A DNA stretch of 64,000 nucleotides from Charina bottae (lineage: Eukaryota; Chordata; Lepidosauria; Squamata; Charinaidae). The stretch covers positions 85,446,921 to 85,510,920 of the forward strand of contig JALMGJ010000005.1 in the NCBI GenBank assembly GCA_023362775.1, given 5' to 3'. Below the pieces are notes generated by a model. It was given only the letters and a program-made list of their open reading frames with translations. It was not told the origin of the DNA and made no database searches. Positions within the stretch are counted from its first letter, which is position 1, and the number at the start of each line of letters is the position of its first letter. The position numbers and the translations under genes were made by a program. Of the stretch, positions 33,106 to 45,283 are shown one piece after another.

Positions 33106-34540
33106 AAATGGATTGCAAATGTCTGGCCAAGATCTACTTTCTCCAAACTTCAGATCTGCTCCTTGTCCTATAGCTCTTTGACGTAGTTGAAGTGGACAAG
33201 ATTTTAAATTAAAGGCAGCTTGTGTTTATAAAATTGGTACTCCTGATCTGAGTGTTTGCAAAAATAGGTCATTAGTCAGTAAAAATTTCAAACTTTCATC
33301 ATGATGTCCCCTAAGATGTTAAGGACTCACCCTGGCTTGTCAGCAGATTTAGCAAAATTGTAAGCAGCTTACACAGTCTGTTGTGGCTATCCAAGTTTCT
33401 TGAACCTAGAAGGAACAGACTAGCCTGTAATAATGTCTAATGTTGCCATTTGGATCTTAAATTCTACATTTTGAGTATTTTTTAAAAAAAGAACTGGAAT
33501 AAAAAGTTCGCTGAACTTTTGTTTGCTTCTTTGTTTGTGAGGCTCCAGGAGCTCAAGACACACTATATTATATCCCCTTCTCCCAATTTCCCACACAACT
33601 CACCTCACTGTGTGTATATAAGATACTGTACTGTCAAATCCAGCCCAGAGGCCATCATATATTTGGGACTTTCTACTCAGCAACCAGTAGAAAGGAAGCA
33701 CTACAGAGGTTGGCAATTTAGTATGGGCAGAAGTTCTTATCCATGGCAGTAAGTGGGCAGTAAAGACAAAAATTATGGGGTCATGTATCGAGGTGGATCC
33801 TGCTTTGGAGCTACTGGATTAAAAAATAGCCTCATTCCCTATACTTGCCTTCAGAATGGAGGAAAATATATCAGTCTTGGAGCAGGCATTATTTAAGGAA
33901 GGGAGGGGAAGGGAAGGACCTGATCCCCATTTCTTCCCCAACATGAATCTGGGCGGTTTTGGAATGCTCCCTCCCTCAAATTCTGTCAGACTGCTATGTA
34001 AGACGCCCATCCTCCTATACCCATTTTCTTGGGAGTAAACCTCAGTGTGGGGCTTATTTCCATAAAACATGTGTAGAGGGGTACTACAAATACCATTCTC
34101 CATCAATAAATATAATCAGCTATCTGAGCTGCATATTTAGTATTGAAATAGATTAGCAAATACAAATATTAAATATTCCATGAAAATATTTTGACATTTT
34201 GTGCAATGTTGATGTTCAGCATTATCCAGATATTAATATTGAAACTACATCGAGAAGAATTATTGGAAGGAAATTAATTTCATCTTGCTTGGATAGGAAT
34301 GTTCACTTTTAGAGAAGCATCACATTTTCCACCACACAAAAGATGGTGCCCTAAGTGTCCAGAAGGTGTAGTATCATTGAAGTAGCAGTGGACCCTTGAG
34401 GGATTCCTAGAGTGTGAGGCTAAGTGAGGAAGACATTCATGTTTATTGTGCAAATAATAATGATTGGGTGGAAACATCTCTTTGTTGTGCTGTGAAGCAG
34501 GAGTTAATGATGGTGGAAGAGGATAATCTCTTTGTACTAT
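33106..34540. other. Noncoding DNA, nothing recognised
   Basis: No supported gene. Part may be 3' sequence of the preceding LINE. Confidence 0.35.
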
Positions 34541-34759
34541 CTAAGAAACAAGACCCATCAAGGCAACTGGTGTCTGTGTGGGGGTCAAAACAGTCAATAT
34601 GGTGGCTGCAACTGAAACGATAGCGGCCACCCTCTTGATTGTTCTGACCCACCCTTGAAACCAAGAGAGCTTTCTCTGAAAAACTGATATTGAAAAAAAG
34701 TTAAACCCTGGTTGTTTCTCTCCATGTTGAAGGCAGGATGATAAAAACATTGTTCCTGG

Positions 34760-35098
34760 TGCTCTAAAATCATGTTTTGTTATCATCTCTAAGAAACAGG
34801 TGGTGCAGGTGCTTATTCCAGAGATCCAGCAGGTCCTCACCGTCCTTGCCTTCTGGAAGGCCTTGAAGAGCTGTCTCTTCCCAAAGCATTGGGGCAGGAT
34901 GAGGTTGGAGCCCAGCAAAAAGGGGCATACATGGGAAAGCGCTGTCCTGTCTGCCATGAGTTTTATAGAGTTTTGTAGGGTTTTTACTGATTTTATTTCT
35001 GGTTTGCAGGTTTTTGTTGTTTTTACTGTTTTTGTATGTCACCCAGGGTTGTTATTACAGTATCGGTGGCTATATAAATCTTTTAAAATAAATCAACA
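34760..35098 (+). mobile_element. L2-like LINE 3' end
   Basis: VLTVLAFWKALKSCLFPK-type coding remains at about 34835-34890 resemble the L2 ORF2 C-terminus. They are followed by a 3' UTR ending CACCCAGGGTTGTTATTACA, a CGGTGGCTATATAAATC phrase and AAATAAAT. The order and wording fit L2-family ends in reptiles. Confidence 0.6.
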
Positions 35099-35099
35099 C

Positions 35100-36160
35100 A
35101 TTCCATTTCCAAGGCCCTCAAAGCCTTCTTGACCAGAGAGTACAATGGAGGGGAAGAATGGCGTATGTGTACTTAGAGGAACCATGTGCCCGTCATACTG
35201 CTTTCATCCTCTGTTTCCAGACACTTCTCCTGAAAATAGCATGATTGTGACCTTGGTGCTGCAGAATGGCATTACACAATACAGTGCCAAATGAGCTGCA
35301 CTGAAGAAGGTCTTTTGGAACTGGCAGCTGCCCGATATCTACTTAAAAGCCCAGCTTGGGAGGCATTTCTGGAACTAATCTACCTGCCATGTTCAATTTC
35401 AAAAGCCAGTGTGATTAATTTATTTCCTGTACATCTATGTCTGATATCGCCTTAAATGATAGAACCACCATGACCAAGGCAAAACAGCAAATTCATTCTA
35501 ATTCCATAAAAAGGCGTAATTGGTGACATTGCCATGGGGAGCCATTGATCTCCGCTTTCCATTTGCTCCTGAATGTTTCCACTTCAGTGAATTACAGAAA
35601 TGGGTCTACTGGGATCCTGCCCTATGCATGTTCAGATGGTGCAAAATGCCAGGTACCGGGTTTTGCTGGTGACAGACAACGCTTCTATCTGTCGAGTGAG
35701 ACCTCCTGCCCATCCTTTCACAAAAGCTTTTTATGCCTTTTGAAGAGAGATACCGATGCCAAAAAACCATCCCTGCGGCCGTACAGCTTAAGAGTTTTCA
35801 ATGACCTTGGCTATTCCTTTGCTCACGAGTTGGTCCTACAGTGGGAGAAAATTTGGTGCAGGCTTGCATTACCCAAACCCCCCTCTCTTGCACTAGGCCT
35901 CTGGGTACTATCCAGCAATCCCAGTGCAAGGTTCATGTTCCAAAGCCCAAATGTGGGCAGAAGTGAGCATATCTCGCCTGCCAGAAGGGTAGAATAAATC
36001 GTATTAGGACAGGCGATAATCAGGACTGCTCCAGTTACCAAATTCTGGGAAACAGAGAAATGTGATCCTTCATAAAGTCCCACATTAAAAAAGCTGTTTG
36101 CATATTAATCTCCCCACGTGTGTCTTGGTTGCATTTTCATAAATGAGATTGTTAGAGAAG
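35100..36160. other. Single-copy noncoding DNA, possible conserved element
   Basis: No gene is recognised. About 35380-35560 is non-repetitive, with AGTGTGATTAATTTATTTCC and GGCGTAATTGGTGACATTG, of conserved-element appearance. A 150-codon open frame at 35545-35997 has no recognisable domain. Confidence 0.3.
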
Positions 36161-36713
36161 CAATGGAAGGAAAGTTGCAGGACAGACATGAAGCCCATTT
36201 ACAGTAGCAGTCTGTTAGAACTACTGAAATGGAGCAGAGCTGCTAAACTCATGTACAGAAAAATAATATTGTTTAAAAACAGAGCCATGAGCATATTAGA
36301 GAGATCCAGGTTAGTCTTACACCTTTAGCCCACCTTAGCATAAAGAAACACGTGCTTAGACATGGCAGGTATGAAAAGTAAGTACAAAAGAGTCCTTACG
36401 TTTATTCATTGCAGGTACAGCATTTTCAGTAGATAAATGATGTTCCATTTCTTCTTTGTGTTCCCTAAACTTAATTAAATCTTGCCCCTCATTGCTGGCA
36501 AGAGATGCGTGTAGAAAAGGGGGAAAAATCTCCTAGGCCAATCCATGGCCTAGGATGGAGCAGCACACAGCCGTGTGCTATGCTCCCAGTCGAAGGAGGA
36601 GAGAGAGAAAGAGGAAGTAGGAGTGGCCACAAACAGCTTCCTCAAAAAACATGGAGAGCTTGCATCCTAGAGCAGCCATCCATATACTGATGGGGCATGC
36701 TGGATTTGCCAGA
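36160..36713 (-). mobile_element. Unclassified interspersed repeat, copy 1
   Basis: It matches 59345-59865 in inverted orientation over about 530 bp: GGAGATTCTGGCAAATCCAG, GAGGAAGCTGTTTGTGGCC, AATAAACGTA/AATAAATGTA, TAAGCACGTGTTTCTTTATG and GAAGCCCATT. An AATAAA lies mid-element, as in an LTR. No terminal TG/CA pair, target duplication or coding part is clear, so the class is open. Confidence 0.6.
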
Positions 36714-37854
36714 ATCTCCAACAAGACAGACACAATGAAAAGTGGGTTGGGCTGCCTCTGGAAACTGAGGCCATGAGGTGCTCCACCCACCCCAATACTA
36801 CTGGCAATTGATGCTCCTGTTATAGCAATATTTATACCTAACCCTTTAAAGAAATACTCAAGGCAACTAACAAAACTGTAAAACAGTGCAAAAGATTGAA
36901 AACGTAAAATGAACACTAAACCAGTTAACTATGGATATAAAGAGAAACATCTTTATGGATTTTCTAAAAGTGAGAAAGTGGAGGGAGTGTGTTCCATAGC
37001 ATGGGGCAGTTGGCTTCCAACAGGGGGAGCAGTTTCAAAGAAGCTCTCCTGCAGATTTTGATGGTCGGGTGGGTCATAATGGAAGAGGCATAGGGGTGTC
37101 CGTGCAACTGAAGTTCTGCCTCTTTTGTATCTGCATTGCACATGTGACACACATTAAAAGGCGTGGGGCTTTGATTTCCTCGTGGACACCCCTGGAGAAG
37201 TGGTTCCTTCCAGGTCTTAAGTTTTTAGAGCCTTAAAGGTTAATGTCAACATATTAATTTGTGCTCTGTAAACAACTGGTAACCTTCAGTGACTGGTGTA
37301 ACTTGAACTAGAGAGCACTGCTCTCTCTGCTGAGTTCAGGTACCTTTTTAAAATGCAGAGAAAGTGTGAAAAGTTATGCCTGAAGAAATCAGCAACATTC
37401 AGAGTTAGAGGGTTGGATCCAGAGTTGTTCACAACTCTGCACAAGAGTAATTCCCTTGTAATTGTAAATTATAAAGATTATAATTATAAATTGTAAATTA
37501 TAAATTGTAAATTGTAAAGAGTAATTCCCTTGTGCAATGGGGATTTCCTGGATCCGTTTTTCCTCCTACAGCCCCTGTACCTCCAAAAATCAGATGACCC
37601 TCTGGAATAGGTAGGACTGCAGCAGAATGGGGTAACTTGGAGCATTTGGCATGTCTTTGCACAAGAAAATGTGTATTTCGGTTTTTGTAATAATTCTCTG
37701 GAATGAAGTCAGTATTTCCTTTCATGACTATGATCTTTGTAACATATAAAAGCAGTCTCATTGAAACCCTGCTGAAATGAATGAGATCTGCTCAAAAGTT
37801 CCACAGAGGATTTCTTGAGCTTTCAAGAACTACAAAGCCCATTCTTGACCAGCT

Positions 37855-37855
<1 letters not shown>

Positions 37856-37905
<50 letters not shown>
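37856..37905. repeat. (ATC)n microsatellite
   Basis: About 16 ATC units. Open frames through it encode poly-Ser or poly-Asp and are not genes. Confidence 0.95.
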
Positions 37906-37964
37906 TCCTCTAATGACAGGGATATATTTGACTGTGAAAAAGGCTTCTAGCTTTGTTCTAACTA

Positions 37965-38072
37965 TACTGGCTCTGGTCCCGCCCGCAAACCCCACCCCTT
38001 CCACATGATTGGCTCCCGCTCGCAAACCCGGTCCGCGGAAATCCCAGAAACCCTGCCCCCCACCCCCACCTT
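37965..38072 (-). mobile_element. Fragment of the CAGGGGT-type hAT miniature family
   Basis: CCCGCCCGCAAACCCCACCC, ATTGGCTCCCGC and GGTCCGCGGAAATCCCAG are the reverse complement of parts of 42360-42520. Termini and target duplication are not preserved. Confidence 0.75.
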
Positions 38073-38323
38073 AGTAATTATAATAATGCTCTAGGGAATT
38101 CCTGAACAAGACCTGAAGAAGATCGTTCTCCCATGACATCATGCATACAGGCACCCTTTATACATTAGCATTTCACTTAGGTTATCTTCATTTATGGTTG
38201 CTAATTAGACTTAAACTCCATGAAATTATCTCATCTCTTAACACATAGGTATCTAACCTAATTCAGTACTACTTAAAGTGTGGTCTGCAGATGTACTGTG
38301 CGATACCAGTCTGCAACGAAATT

Positions 38324-40854
38324 CTTTTTTAAATTTTATTAGGTTTTAAATATACATAGATAAAAGTCTGAAACAGAAAAGAAAATAGAAATACAAATTA
38401 ATACAAATACATTTTATATAAAATACAAAATAAATTTTAGTCCTTTAGTCCACATGTCTTCCCATTGTTGCATTTGAATATTATAACCAATATTTTTGCC
38501 CTTTTAATCATACAATCTTTAACTTGTTCCTCTACCATTTCACCTTTTAACAATAGTTTATACATTTTAGCAATTAGGTGATCATCAGCTTCACATAATT
38601 GTATCTCGAATTCTGATTTGGTTTGTTCAAATTCAAAGTCTTTCTTATCTGATTTAAATTTCTCTACAAGTTGCATGTATGAAAGCCGTTGGAAAGTATA
38701 TCCCTCTGATGCCAATTCTTCTATTGATTTAATTGTATATTGTCCTTGTTCTTTCTTTAAAAATTCTTTATAGGTCAACCATTTGTCTTTAGTTCTTACT
38801 TCTGTTCTATAAAATGCTTCTTGCATTGAAATCCATAAAGGTCTTTTATAACATAAAGTTAGTTTATATTTATCCCAAATTCTTAACAAAGATCTTCTAA
38901 TATAGTGATTTTTAAAGTCCACATTAACTTTTACTTTATCATACCACAAATATCCATGCCATCCATATCTTAATTCATGCCCCTCCAAATTCAATAGTTT
39001 TTCATTTTTCAAGACTATCCATTCTTTAATCCATACCAAGCAACAAGCAGCATAATATAATTTCAAATCCGGCAGACCTAGCCCGCCTCTTTCTTTTGAA
39101 TCTTGCAAAACTTTATATTTTACTCTTGGTTTTTTTCCTTGCCAAATGAACTTAGAAATATCTCACTGCCATTGTTTAAAAGGTTCTTCTGATGCCAATA
39201 TACAGTAGGTAGTGTTTGGAAAAGATATAAAATTCTTGGCAAAACATTCATTTTAATTGCTGAAATTCTACCTAATAGTGATAATTGCAATTTTTCCCAA
39301 TGGTCCAAATCTTTTTTAATATCCATCCAAAGTGGAATATAGTTATTCTTAAACAACTTAACATTTTTAGCTGTTAAATATACTCCCAAATATTTTACTT
39401 TTTCTTCCATTGAATATCCTGTTATTTCTTTCAATTTCTCTTGTTGCTGATGGTCCATATTTTTAGACAATACTTTTGTTTTCTGTAAATTCACTTTGAA
39501 CCCTGCTAACGACCCAAAGTCTTTTAATTTCTGTATTAGAATTTCAATTCCATCTAGTCGATTCTCCAAAGTAATGACTAGGTTGTCTGCAAAGGCTCTT
39601 AGTTTATAAACTTCTTTTTTATCTTAAATACCATGGATACCATCATTTTGTCTAATATCTCTAAGTAAAACCTCTAATACCAGTATGAACAAAAGTGGAG
39701 ATAATGGACAACCTTGTCTAGTACCTTTTTGAATTTCACATGGCTTACTAAATTCTCCATTAACAATTATTTTGGCAAATTGTGGAGTATATATTGATTT
39801 AATCCATTTTATGAAGTTTCCTCCAAAATTCATGTTTTCCAATACTTTGAACATAAAAGGCCAATTTAGGTTGTCAAAGGCTTTTTCAGCATCAATAAAT
39901 ATCAAGGCAGCTTGTTTTTCATAATGTTGTTCCAAATATTCAATTGCATCTAATATATTTCGGACATTGTCTTGGATTTGTCTCTTGGGCAAAAATCCAG
40001 CTTGGTCTTGATGAATATAATTCTTGAGAATATTTTTCATTCTTTCTGCTAATATCGTTGTAAAAATCTTATAGTCATTATTCAATAAAGATATTGGTCT
40101 GTAATTCTTAGTTAAAGTCAGATCTTGTTGTTCCTTGGGGATCAGTGTTATACTGTATGTGCTTCTTTCCAAGTTTCTGGCATAGTTCCTGTTTCCAAAA
40201 TAGAATTCATGGTCTTCTGCAAAGGTAAGCATAAATCATCCTCAAAGCATTTATAGTAGGCTGCTGACAATCCATCCGGTCCAGGAGCTTTTCCACTGCT
40301 AATTTTCTTAAAAGCCTTTACCATTTCTTCTGTTGTTATAGAATTGTTTAGTGTCAATCTTTTTTGGTCGTTAAGAACAGTTAAGTTTTGTTTACTCAAG
40401 TATTCTTCAATATCATTTAAGTTGACGTCTTGTTTTTTATATAATTTAGAATAGTAATCATGGAAGGCTTTTTGAATGTCCATATTGTTAACCAAAGTTT
40501 TTCCTTCATGTTGAATATTGGCAATCAAATTCTTTTGTCTTTGTTTTCTCAATTTATAGGCTAGCCATCTACCTGCTTTATTTGCATGTTCAAAATATTT
40601 TTGTTGTGTAAATTTCATTTGAGTCTCTATCTCTTGAGTTAATATCATTGATATTTGCTTTTGAATTTAATTTGAGTGAACAGAGTATCATCCATTGGTT
40701 TATCTCTTAAAGCTGTCTCTTTACTCTTAATTTCATCTAAAATCAATTGAATTCTCTTTTGTTTCTTCCTCCTCATTTGAGCATTATATTGAATAAAGTA
40801 ACCCCTCATATATGCTTTACTGGCATATATATACAGTATATTATATATATATTC
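38324..40854 (-). mobile_element. L1 LINE, 5'-truncated and internally deleted
   Basis: The target duplication GTCTGCAACGAAATT is at 38309-38323 and 40855-40869. The 5' end starts just before the RT domain. ORF2 stops at 38437 in the middle of the C-terminal domain. It is followed at once by sequence matching only the last 80 or so bases of the 3' UTR of the L1 at 7174-9090 (TGTATTTCTATTTTC, CTATGTATAT), then AATAAAATTT and an A-run. The distal ORF2 and most of the 3' UTR are therefore missing. Confidence 0.9.
38437..40826 (-). pseudogene. L1 ORF2 reverse transcriptase, broken, FADD changed to FADN
   Basis: Pieces in order: KAYMRGYFIQYNAQMRRKKQ (40826 down), NKAGRWLAYKLRKQ, ISSGKAPGPDGLSAAYYKCF, NYRPISLLNNDYKIF, FLPKRQIQDNV, LIFIDAEKAFDNLNW, GTRQGCPLSPLLFILVLEVL, then a stop near 39625. 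After it comes LRAFADNLVITLEN, where the second catalytic aspartate is asparagine. SLAGFKVNLQKTKVL and the C-terminal LVWIKEWIVLKNEKLLNLEG follow. Frame breaks lie near 40645, 40170, 39625 and 39120. It is inactive. Confidence 0.9.
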
Positions 40855-41228
40855 GTCTGCAACGAAATTAATACAGAATTTGAAAATCAGCATTTAGAAA
40901 CTTCTATTGCAATTTGACATTGCCGCAACATCCAAGTGCATGATCAGTGTAATTTTATATCTGTTGAATCTAATAGTAAAAAAATTGGGCTTGAATTTTG
41001 TATGTCTTTGGTTTTTGTAAATTTCATTTTTGTAATATTTCATTTTCATTGTATTTTACAAAAGTATTGGTCCATAACATATTGGAAATTTTAAAAACCT
41101 GGTCCTCCATCACAGATAATTTGAGTGGTACTAACCTAGTTGATACCATTTTGGCTGTAAATTTTACGTATTACCTATGCGTTGTGTGAGGAATTATTTT
41201 ATTTTGTTATTAAACTATTATTTTGTGA

Positions 41229-41308
41229 AAACAAAACAAAACAAAACAAAACAAAACAAAACAAAACAAAACAAAACAAAACAAAACAAAACAAAACAAA
41301 ACAAAACA
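41229..41308. repeat. (AAAAC)n microsatellite
   Basis: About 15 uninterrupted AAAAC units. Confidence 0.95.
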
Positions 41309-41484
41309 TGTCTTTACCATTTTTCTACATAATTCATAATTTTATGAACTATCATCTGGTAGTGTTTAAAAGGAACCTACTGTATCTGCCCCAGAGGAAA
41401 ATATATGTTTGCCATTTTGAATTATTTATCAAACTCCAATGGTTTTAGTTTTTTAAAAGATTGTAGTTGCTTTGATTGACTGCT

Positions 41485-41990
41485 TGATTATGGGCCATCA
41501 AATTGGAGCTGACTCTTAGCAGCCACATAGATAGACTTCAACAGGATGATCTGTCCCCAGCCTGGACCTTCAGGCCTTCCAACAGTTCATCCATCGTAAT
41601 CAAGTGTATCCACCTTGCTGCTGGTCATCCCCTTCTTCTTGTTCCTTCCATCTTTTCCAGCAATATGAATTTCTCAAGTGAGTTGTGTCATCACATAATG
41701 TATCCAAAATATGATAATTGAATCATTTGTGCCTCGAGTGAGAACTCACAATTGATTTGCTCTATTATTCCTTTGTTTGTTTTCTTTGCTGTCCATAGTG
41801 ATCTAAGGAGTCTTCTCCAACACCAACTTTCAAAAGCTTTAATATCTTTTCTATCTTGCTTTTTCAAGGTCCAACTTTTGCTTCCATTACTTGCTTTGAG
41901 CTGTCCTGATCTCATGTTGGAAATATGGACAATGCCACATTTCTGTGTACAAAATTCTTTGGTTTTGCTGATGATGATCTGGAATAAAAG
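41485..41990 (-). mobile_element. BovB/RTE LINE C-terminal fragment
   Basis: The reverse-strand translation gives SWTLKKQDRKDIKAFESWCW, RRLLRSLWTAKKTNKGIIEQ, then NCEFSLEAQMIQLSYFGYIM. This is the BovB/RTE region W.L.....R...FE.WCWRR.L...W...TN. Downstream wording (GGTCCAGGCTGGGGACAGAT on the reverse strand) is the RTE 3' end. Diverged and partial. Confidence 0.8.
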
Positions 41991-42245
41991 AGAATCAGAA
42001 ATATTTGTTTAGGAATGTCTGTTATAGGGCCCAAGTAGAACTTGGGAACCAGGTAAAGTGGAGCAGGAAGCAAAATCCAGGGGCAGGGCTGATGTGAGTG
42101 TGTGGAAGGGGAATGCAAGACATAGAATTGGATAAGGAGTCTGGCAAATGAGGTCACCTTTTCCTCGGGTTTGGACTACTTTCAATGGTAGCCAGACACT
42201 CACCCAATGGAATTTTGTAGGAGATTTTTTCTGGCAGCTATGATG

Positions 42246-42247
<2 letters not shown>

Positions 42248-42282
<35 letters not shown>
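42248..42282. repeat. (GT)n microsatellite
   Basis: About 17 GT units. Confidence 0.95.
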
Positions 42283-42283
<1 letters not shown>

Positions 42284-42285
<2 letters not shown>

Positions 42286-42712
42286 ACAGTCAAGATGACA
42301 GTTGTGACAGCATGATCTAAGCCAGGGGTGGGGAACCTTTTTTCTGCCAAGGGCCATTTGGATATTTATAACCGGGGACCGGGGTGGGGGTGGGGGGCGG
42401 GGTTTCTGGGATTTCCACGGACCGGGGGCCAGAGTTTGCAGGTGGGAGCCAATCACAAGCACTGGGGGGCGGGGTTTGCGGGCGGGAGCCAATCATGTGG
42501 AAGGGGTGGGGTTTGTGGGCAGGAGCCCCACGGGCCTTAGGCGGGAGCCCCGCGGGCTTTATACGGCCCGCGGGCCTGACTTTGCCCACCCCTGATCTAA
42601 GCCCTACCTGTTTTGTATGTGTGCCTATATTGCACATATGTACAAAGGGGCAGGGTTTTGATCATGATGTCACAACTTCCACCTTGACTGTTTTGACTCC
42701 ACTGTGGACCTC
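42284..42712. mobile_element. Palindromic miniature element, split by a hAT insertion
   Basis: The left part AACAGTCAAGATGACAGTTG and right part CACAACTTCCACCTTGACTG are inverted repeats. The middle has GCACATATGTACAAAGGGGC. Related copies lie at 43424-43596 and 62812-62975. The hAT element at 42323-42594 is inserted into it. Confidence 0.65.
42323..42594 (+). mobile_element. CAGGGGT-type hAT miniature element, complete
   Basis: The left end is CAGGGGTGGGGAACC and the right end TTTGCCCACCCCTG. A perfect 8-bp duplication ATCTAAGC lies at 42315-42322 and 42595-42602. The interior has the GGGGCGGGGTTTGCGGGC and CCAATCATGTGGAAGG units seen in the ADO-carrying element at 2224-4473. At 272 bp it represents the family without cargo. 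Confidence 0.92.
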
Positions 42713-43423
42713 ACTGTCTGGGGAAAAGCTCCTCTAGAACCCTTTGACTTGCCCTCTGACTTTCTAGGTACATGAATTTATGCGGTATTTCTTGATAGAA
42801 GCCTCACCTGCATTCTGAAGCAATAGGGTTAACACGCCCATCTTGCTCTTCAATGAGGAGAAGAATCTTCCAATATTGCTTAATTGCAGCTCTTAGCTCC
42901 CCTCACCATTCTTCCTAGGAATGTGGGAAAATTAGCCATGTTCACAGGATCTTAGAAACCAATGGGAATTTCTCTGGGTGGGAAATGCCGATGCACTAGC
43001 AATCCAATCTCTCACTCTCTTATCAAAAGGGGTATGTTGAGGTATGACTGACTGAAAAGCAAGCACCGATGGGCTGATAGTTCTCTGTGCAAAGCGGTTG
43101 GCCAGGAGGGGCCAGGTCTGATGGGTGATTTGTTTCCTACAAGCTTTGTAGACTGGCCAACATAAAAACTCATTGTGCTCATGCTGCCTTGAGGTCTGCC
43201 ACAGTCAAGGAGATCCCGATCACCTCTGGATGCATTTTCAAATGGAATCTGCAGCATTGGGGGACAGAAAGACAGTTTGCCTGGAAGTGGTCTAGCACGT
43301 TAAATGCCAGCAAATCCCCAGATAGCATTTGGGATCTCACAACATTTAAAGCTCCAGCTGTGAAGCCCAGTGGAAGGATTTCATTCAGGCACTTTCGTGG
43401 GGCATCCATGATGAGGAACGGTC

Positions 43424-43596
43424 AAAAAAGTCAAGATGGTGGCCATGACCAAATGATCAAAGCCCCATCTCATTTGTTATGTGCAATACATATGTGATAC
43501 ACACAGAAGAGGGGTGAAGCTTTGATCACACAGTTGCAGCTACCATCTTGAGTTTTTTTTACCACCCCTGTGGACACCACTTTTTCTCAGCCTAAA
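43424..43596. mobile_element. Palindromic miniature element
   Basis: AAGTCAAGATGGTGGCCATG on the left, and AGCTACCATCTTGAG then CCCTGTGGACACC on the right. The middle GTGCAATACATATGTGATAC corresponds to the middle of 42284-42712. Confidence 0.65.
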
Positions 43597-43599
43597 CCT

Positions 43600-44095
43600 A
43601 TTTTAACTTGTTGCTGTGAGGATATTAAAGCATCTCCAACTATGGCAGCTGAACTCACGGAAGAAGGGCCAAACAAAAATGAAAATGAAAAGTTAGAAAC
43701 TGGCCTTGAGGTGGAGAATGAGAATCTGAAGAAACTGGGAGGCTTTCAGATGTCAATCCCCATTAGGTATTAAAAGTTTAATCAAATCTTTTCTTCCTCT
43801 TGAATATTTAAATAAGGCTCATGGTCTAAAAAGTGGTTCATGGTTTGATATATTTGATTCATTCAGTTTCCTGAATAAAGTTGGAGTAAAATCTGTAAAA
43901 ACGGCAAAAGGGGATACTCCTATACTTTTACCCACTTCTGTTCCTGAGATAAGTAGGACAACCAGTTTGCCCCATGTAATGGTTAATTATTGAGAATAAT
44001 TATTCCCTAATTATCCCTTGACGACATCACAGCAGTGGTGTCATGCCCCAAAGGACAGCTTCTATGCACATTTTTGTGCAGTATGAATTGCATGA
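43600..44095. other. Noncoding DNA, nothing recognised
   Basis: A short 67-codon open frame (43570-43773) is acidic and low complexity. I see no support for a gene. Confidence 0.35.
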
Positions 44096-44125
44096 TTTTT
44101 TGGCATGCTGGGAGGAAAACCGCCC

Positions 44126-44191
44126 AGAGTTCCCTTGTGGGGGGAGATGGGCGGTGATATAAGTTAGAAATAATAAATAATAAATAAATAA
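44126..44191 (+). mobile_element. LINE/SINE 3' tail
   Basis: CCCAGAGTTCCCTTGTGGGG, then GAGATGGGCGGTGATATAAG and an (AAATAAT)n tail, the same family end as at 24730-24884. Confidence 0.65.
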
Positions 44192-44957
44192 AACACCACC
44201 CTCTGAGGCCTTTTTCAAAAAGAAACGGAGCATATGTATCCCACTGTACTTAACTGGATAAAATTCCAAAGAGCAACATGTTTTGCTTCCAACTATAATT
44301 ATTCTTCTCCACAAACTAGAAGGTGAAGACACAGGCACCACAAGCTTTCCTTTGATATGGAAAGCATGAACAGCCCCCCAGGAGTTCGGAATGCCTTGCT
44401 GGTATATTTGAACTTTGCGGTGCCCTATCACCTGCCCTTTGAATAGGTTGCATAATCCCTCAATTAATTATCCTCATTCATCATGAAGGACTACTTTTAA
44501 CATCCATTAGCACCATATGCCACTCAGGCATGCTTGCAAGCATATCAGTGTGCTGGCAACCCGGTGGAGCAGGTTTACATTAGCTATAAATTATCTTCTT
44601 GACCAGTTGCTTCTCCTTCGTGGCAGGTTGAGTTGCCTTATTTTGTATCTTGCAGCCATGAGTTTTTGGGAACAAGACATGCTCCAAGGCAGACGCCTTG
44701 GCTTTTTCTCAAAAGCTTGGGCCAGCTGGCGTTTGAAGATGGATTGCAAAGCAGCAGATTAGCAGACCAAGTTGCACACTCAACAACTTTCACAGAGAGT
44801 CTTCAACACTCTATACTTTACTGTGTACAGGTGTTTGCTTTTCAGTGGAGGAAATAGCATCTCAGCAAACTCTTAGGCTTAAGTTTAAGTTCATGTTTCT
44901 GCATCTTTTCTGCTGATCTGGTGCCACTGTTTACTGTATAGGCACCGATCTGCACTC

Positions 44958-45068
44958 CTTCCTTCCTTCCTTCCTTCCTTCCTTCCTTCCTTCCTTCCTT
45001 CCTTCCTTCCTTCCTCCCTCCCTCCCTCCCTCCCTCCCTCCCTCCCTCCCTCCCTCCCTCCCTCCCTC

Positions 45069-45143
<75 letters not shown>

Positions 45144-45149
45144 TTTTTT
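44958..45149. repeat. Three-part microsatellite (TTCC)n-(CTCC)n-(TTTC)n
   Basis: Contiguous blocks: TTCC to about 45014, CTCC to about 45068 and TTTC to about 45146. It is a continuous polypyrimidine strand of about 190 bases. Confidence 0.95.
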
Positions 45150-45283
45150 TCTGAGAACTTTGTGTTCTGTTCCCAGATTGCTTATTGTATGACCCATGCA
45201 TTACTTGTGTGATACTTGCCATGATTTTGTGTCTTCTTACCAAGTTAAAATTTGCAGCTGAATGTACAACTCTTGTTGCAAAC

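Noticed and set aside
35545..35997. 150-codon open frame
   Set aside because: No recognisable domain; the composition resembles noncoding flanking DNA and the opposite strand is open too.
36160..36713. Endogenous retrovirus LTR
   Set aside because: An internal AATAAA fits, but no TG/CA ends, target duplication or retroviral coding sequence could be seen, so it was left unclassified.
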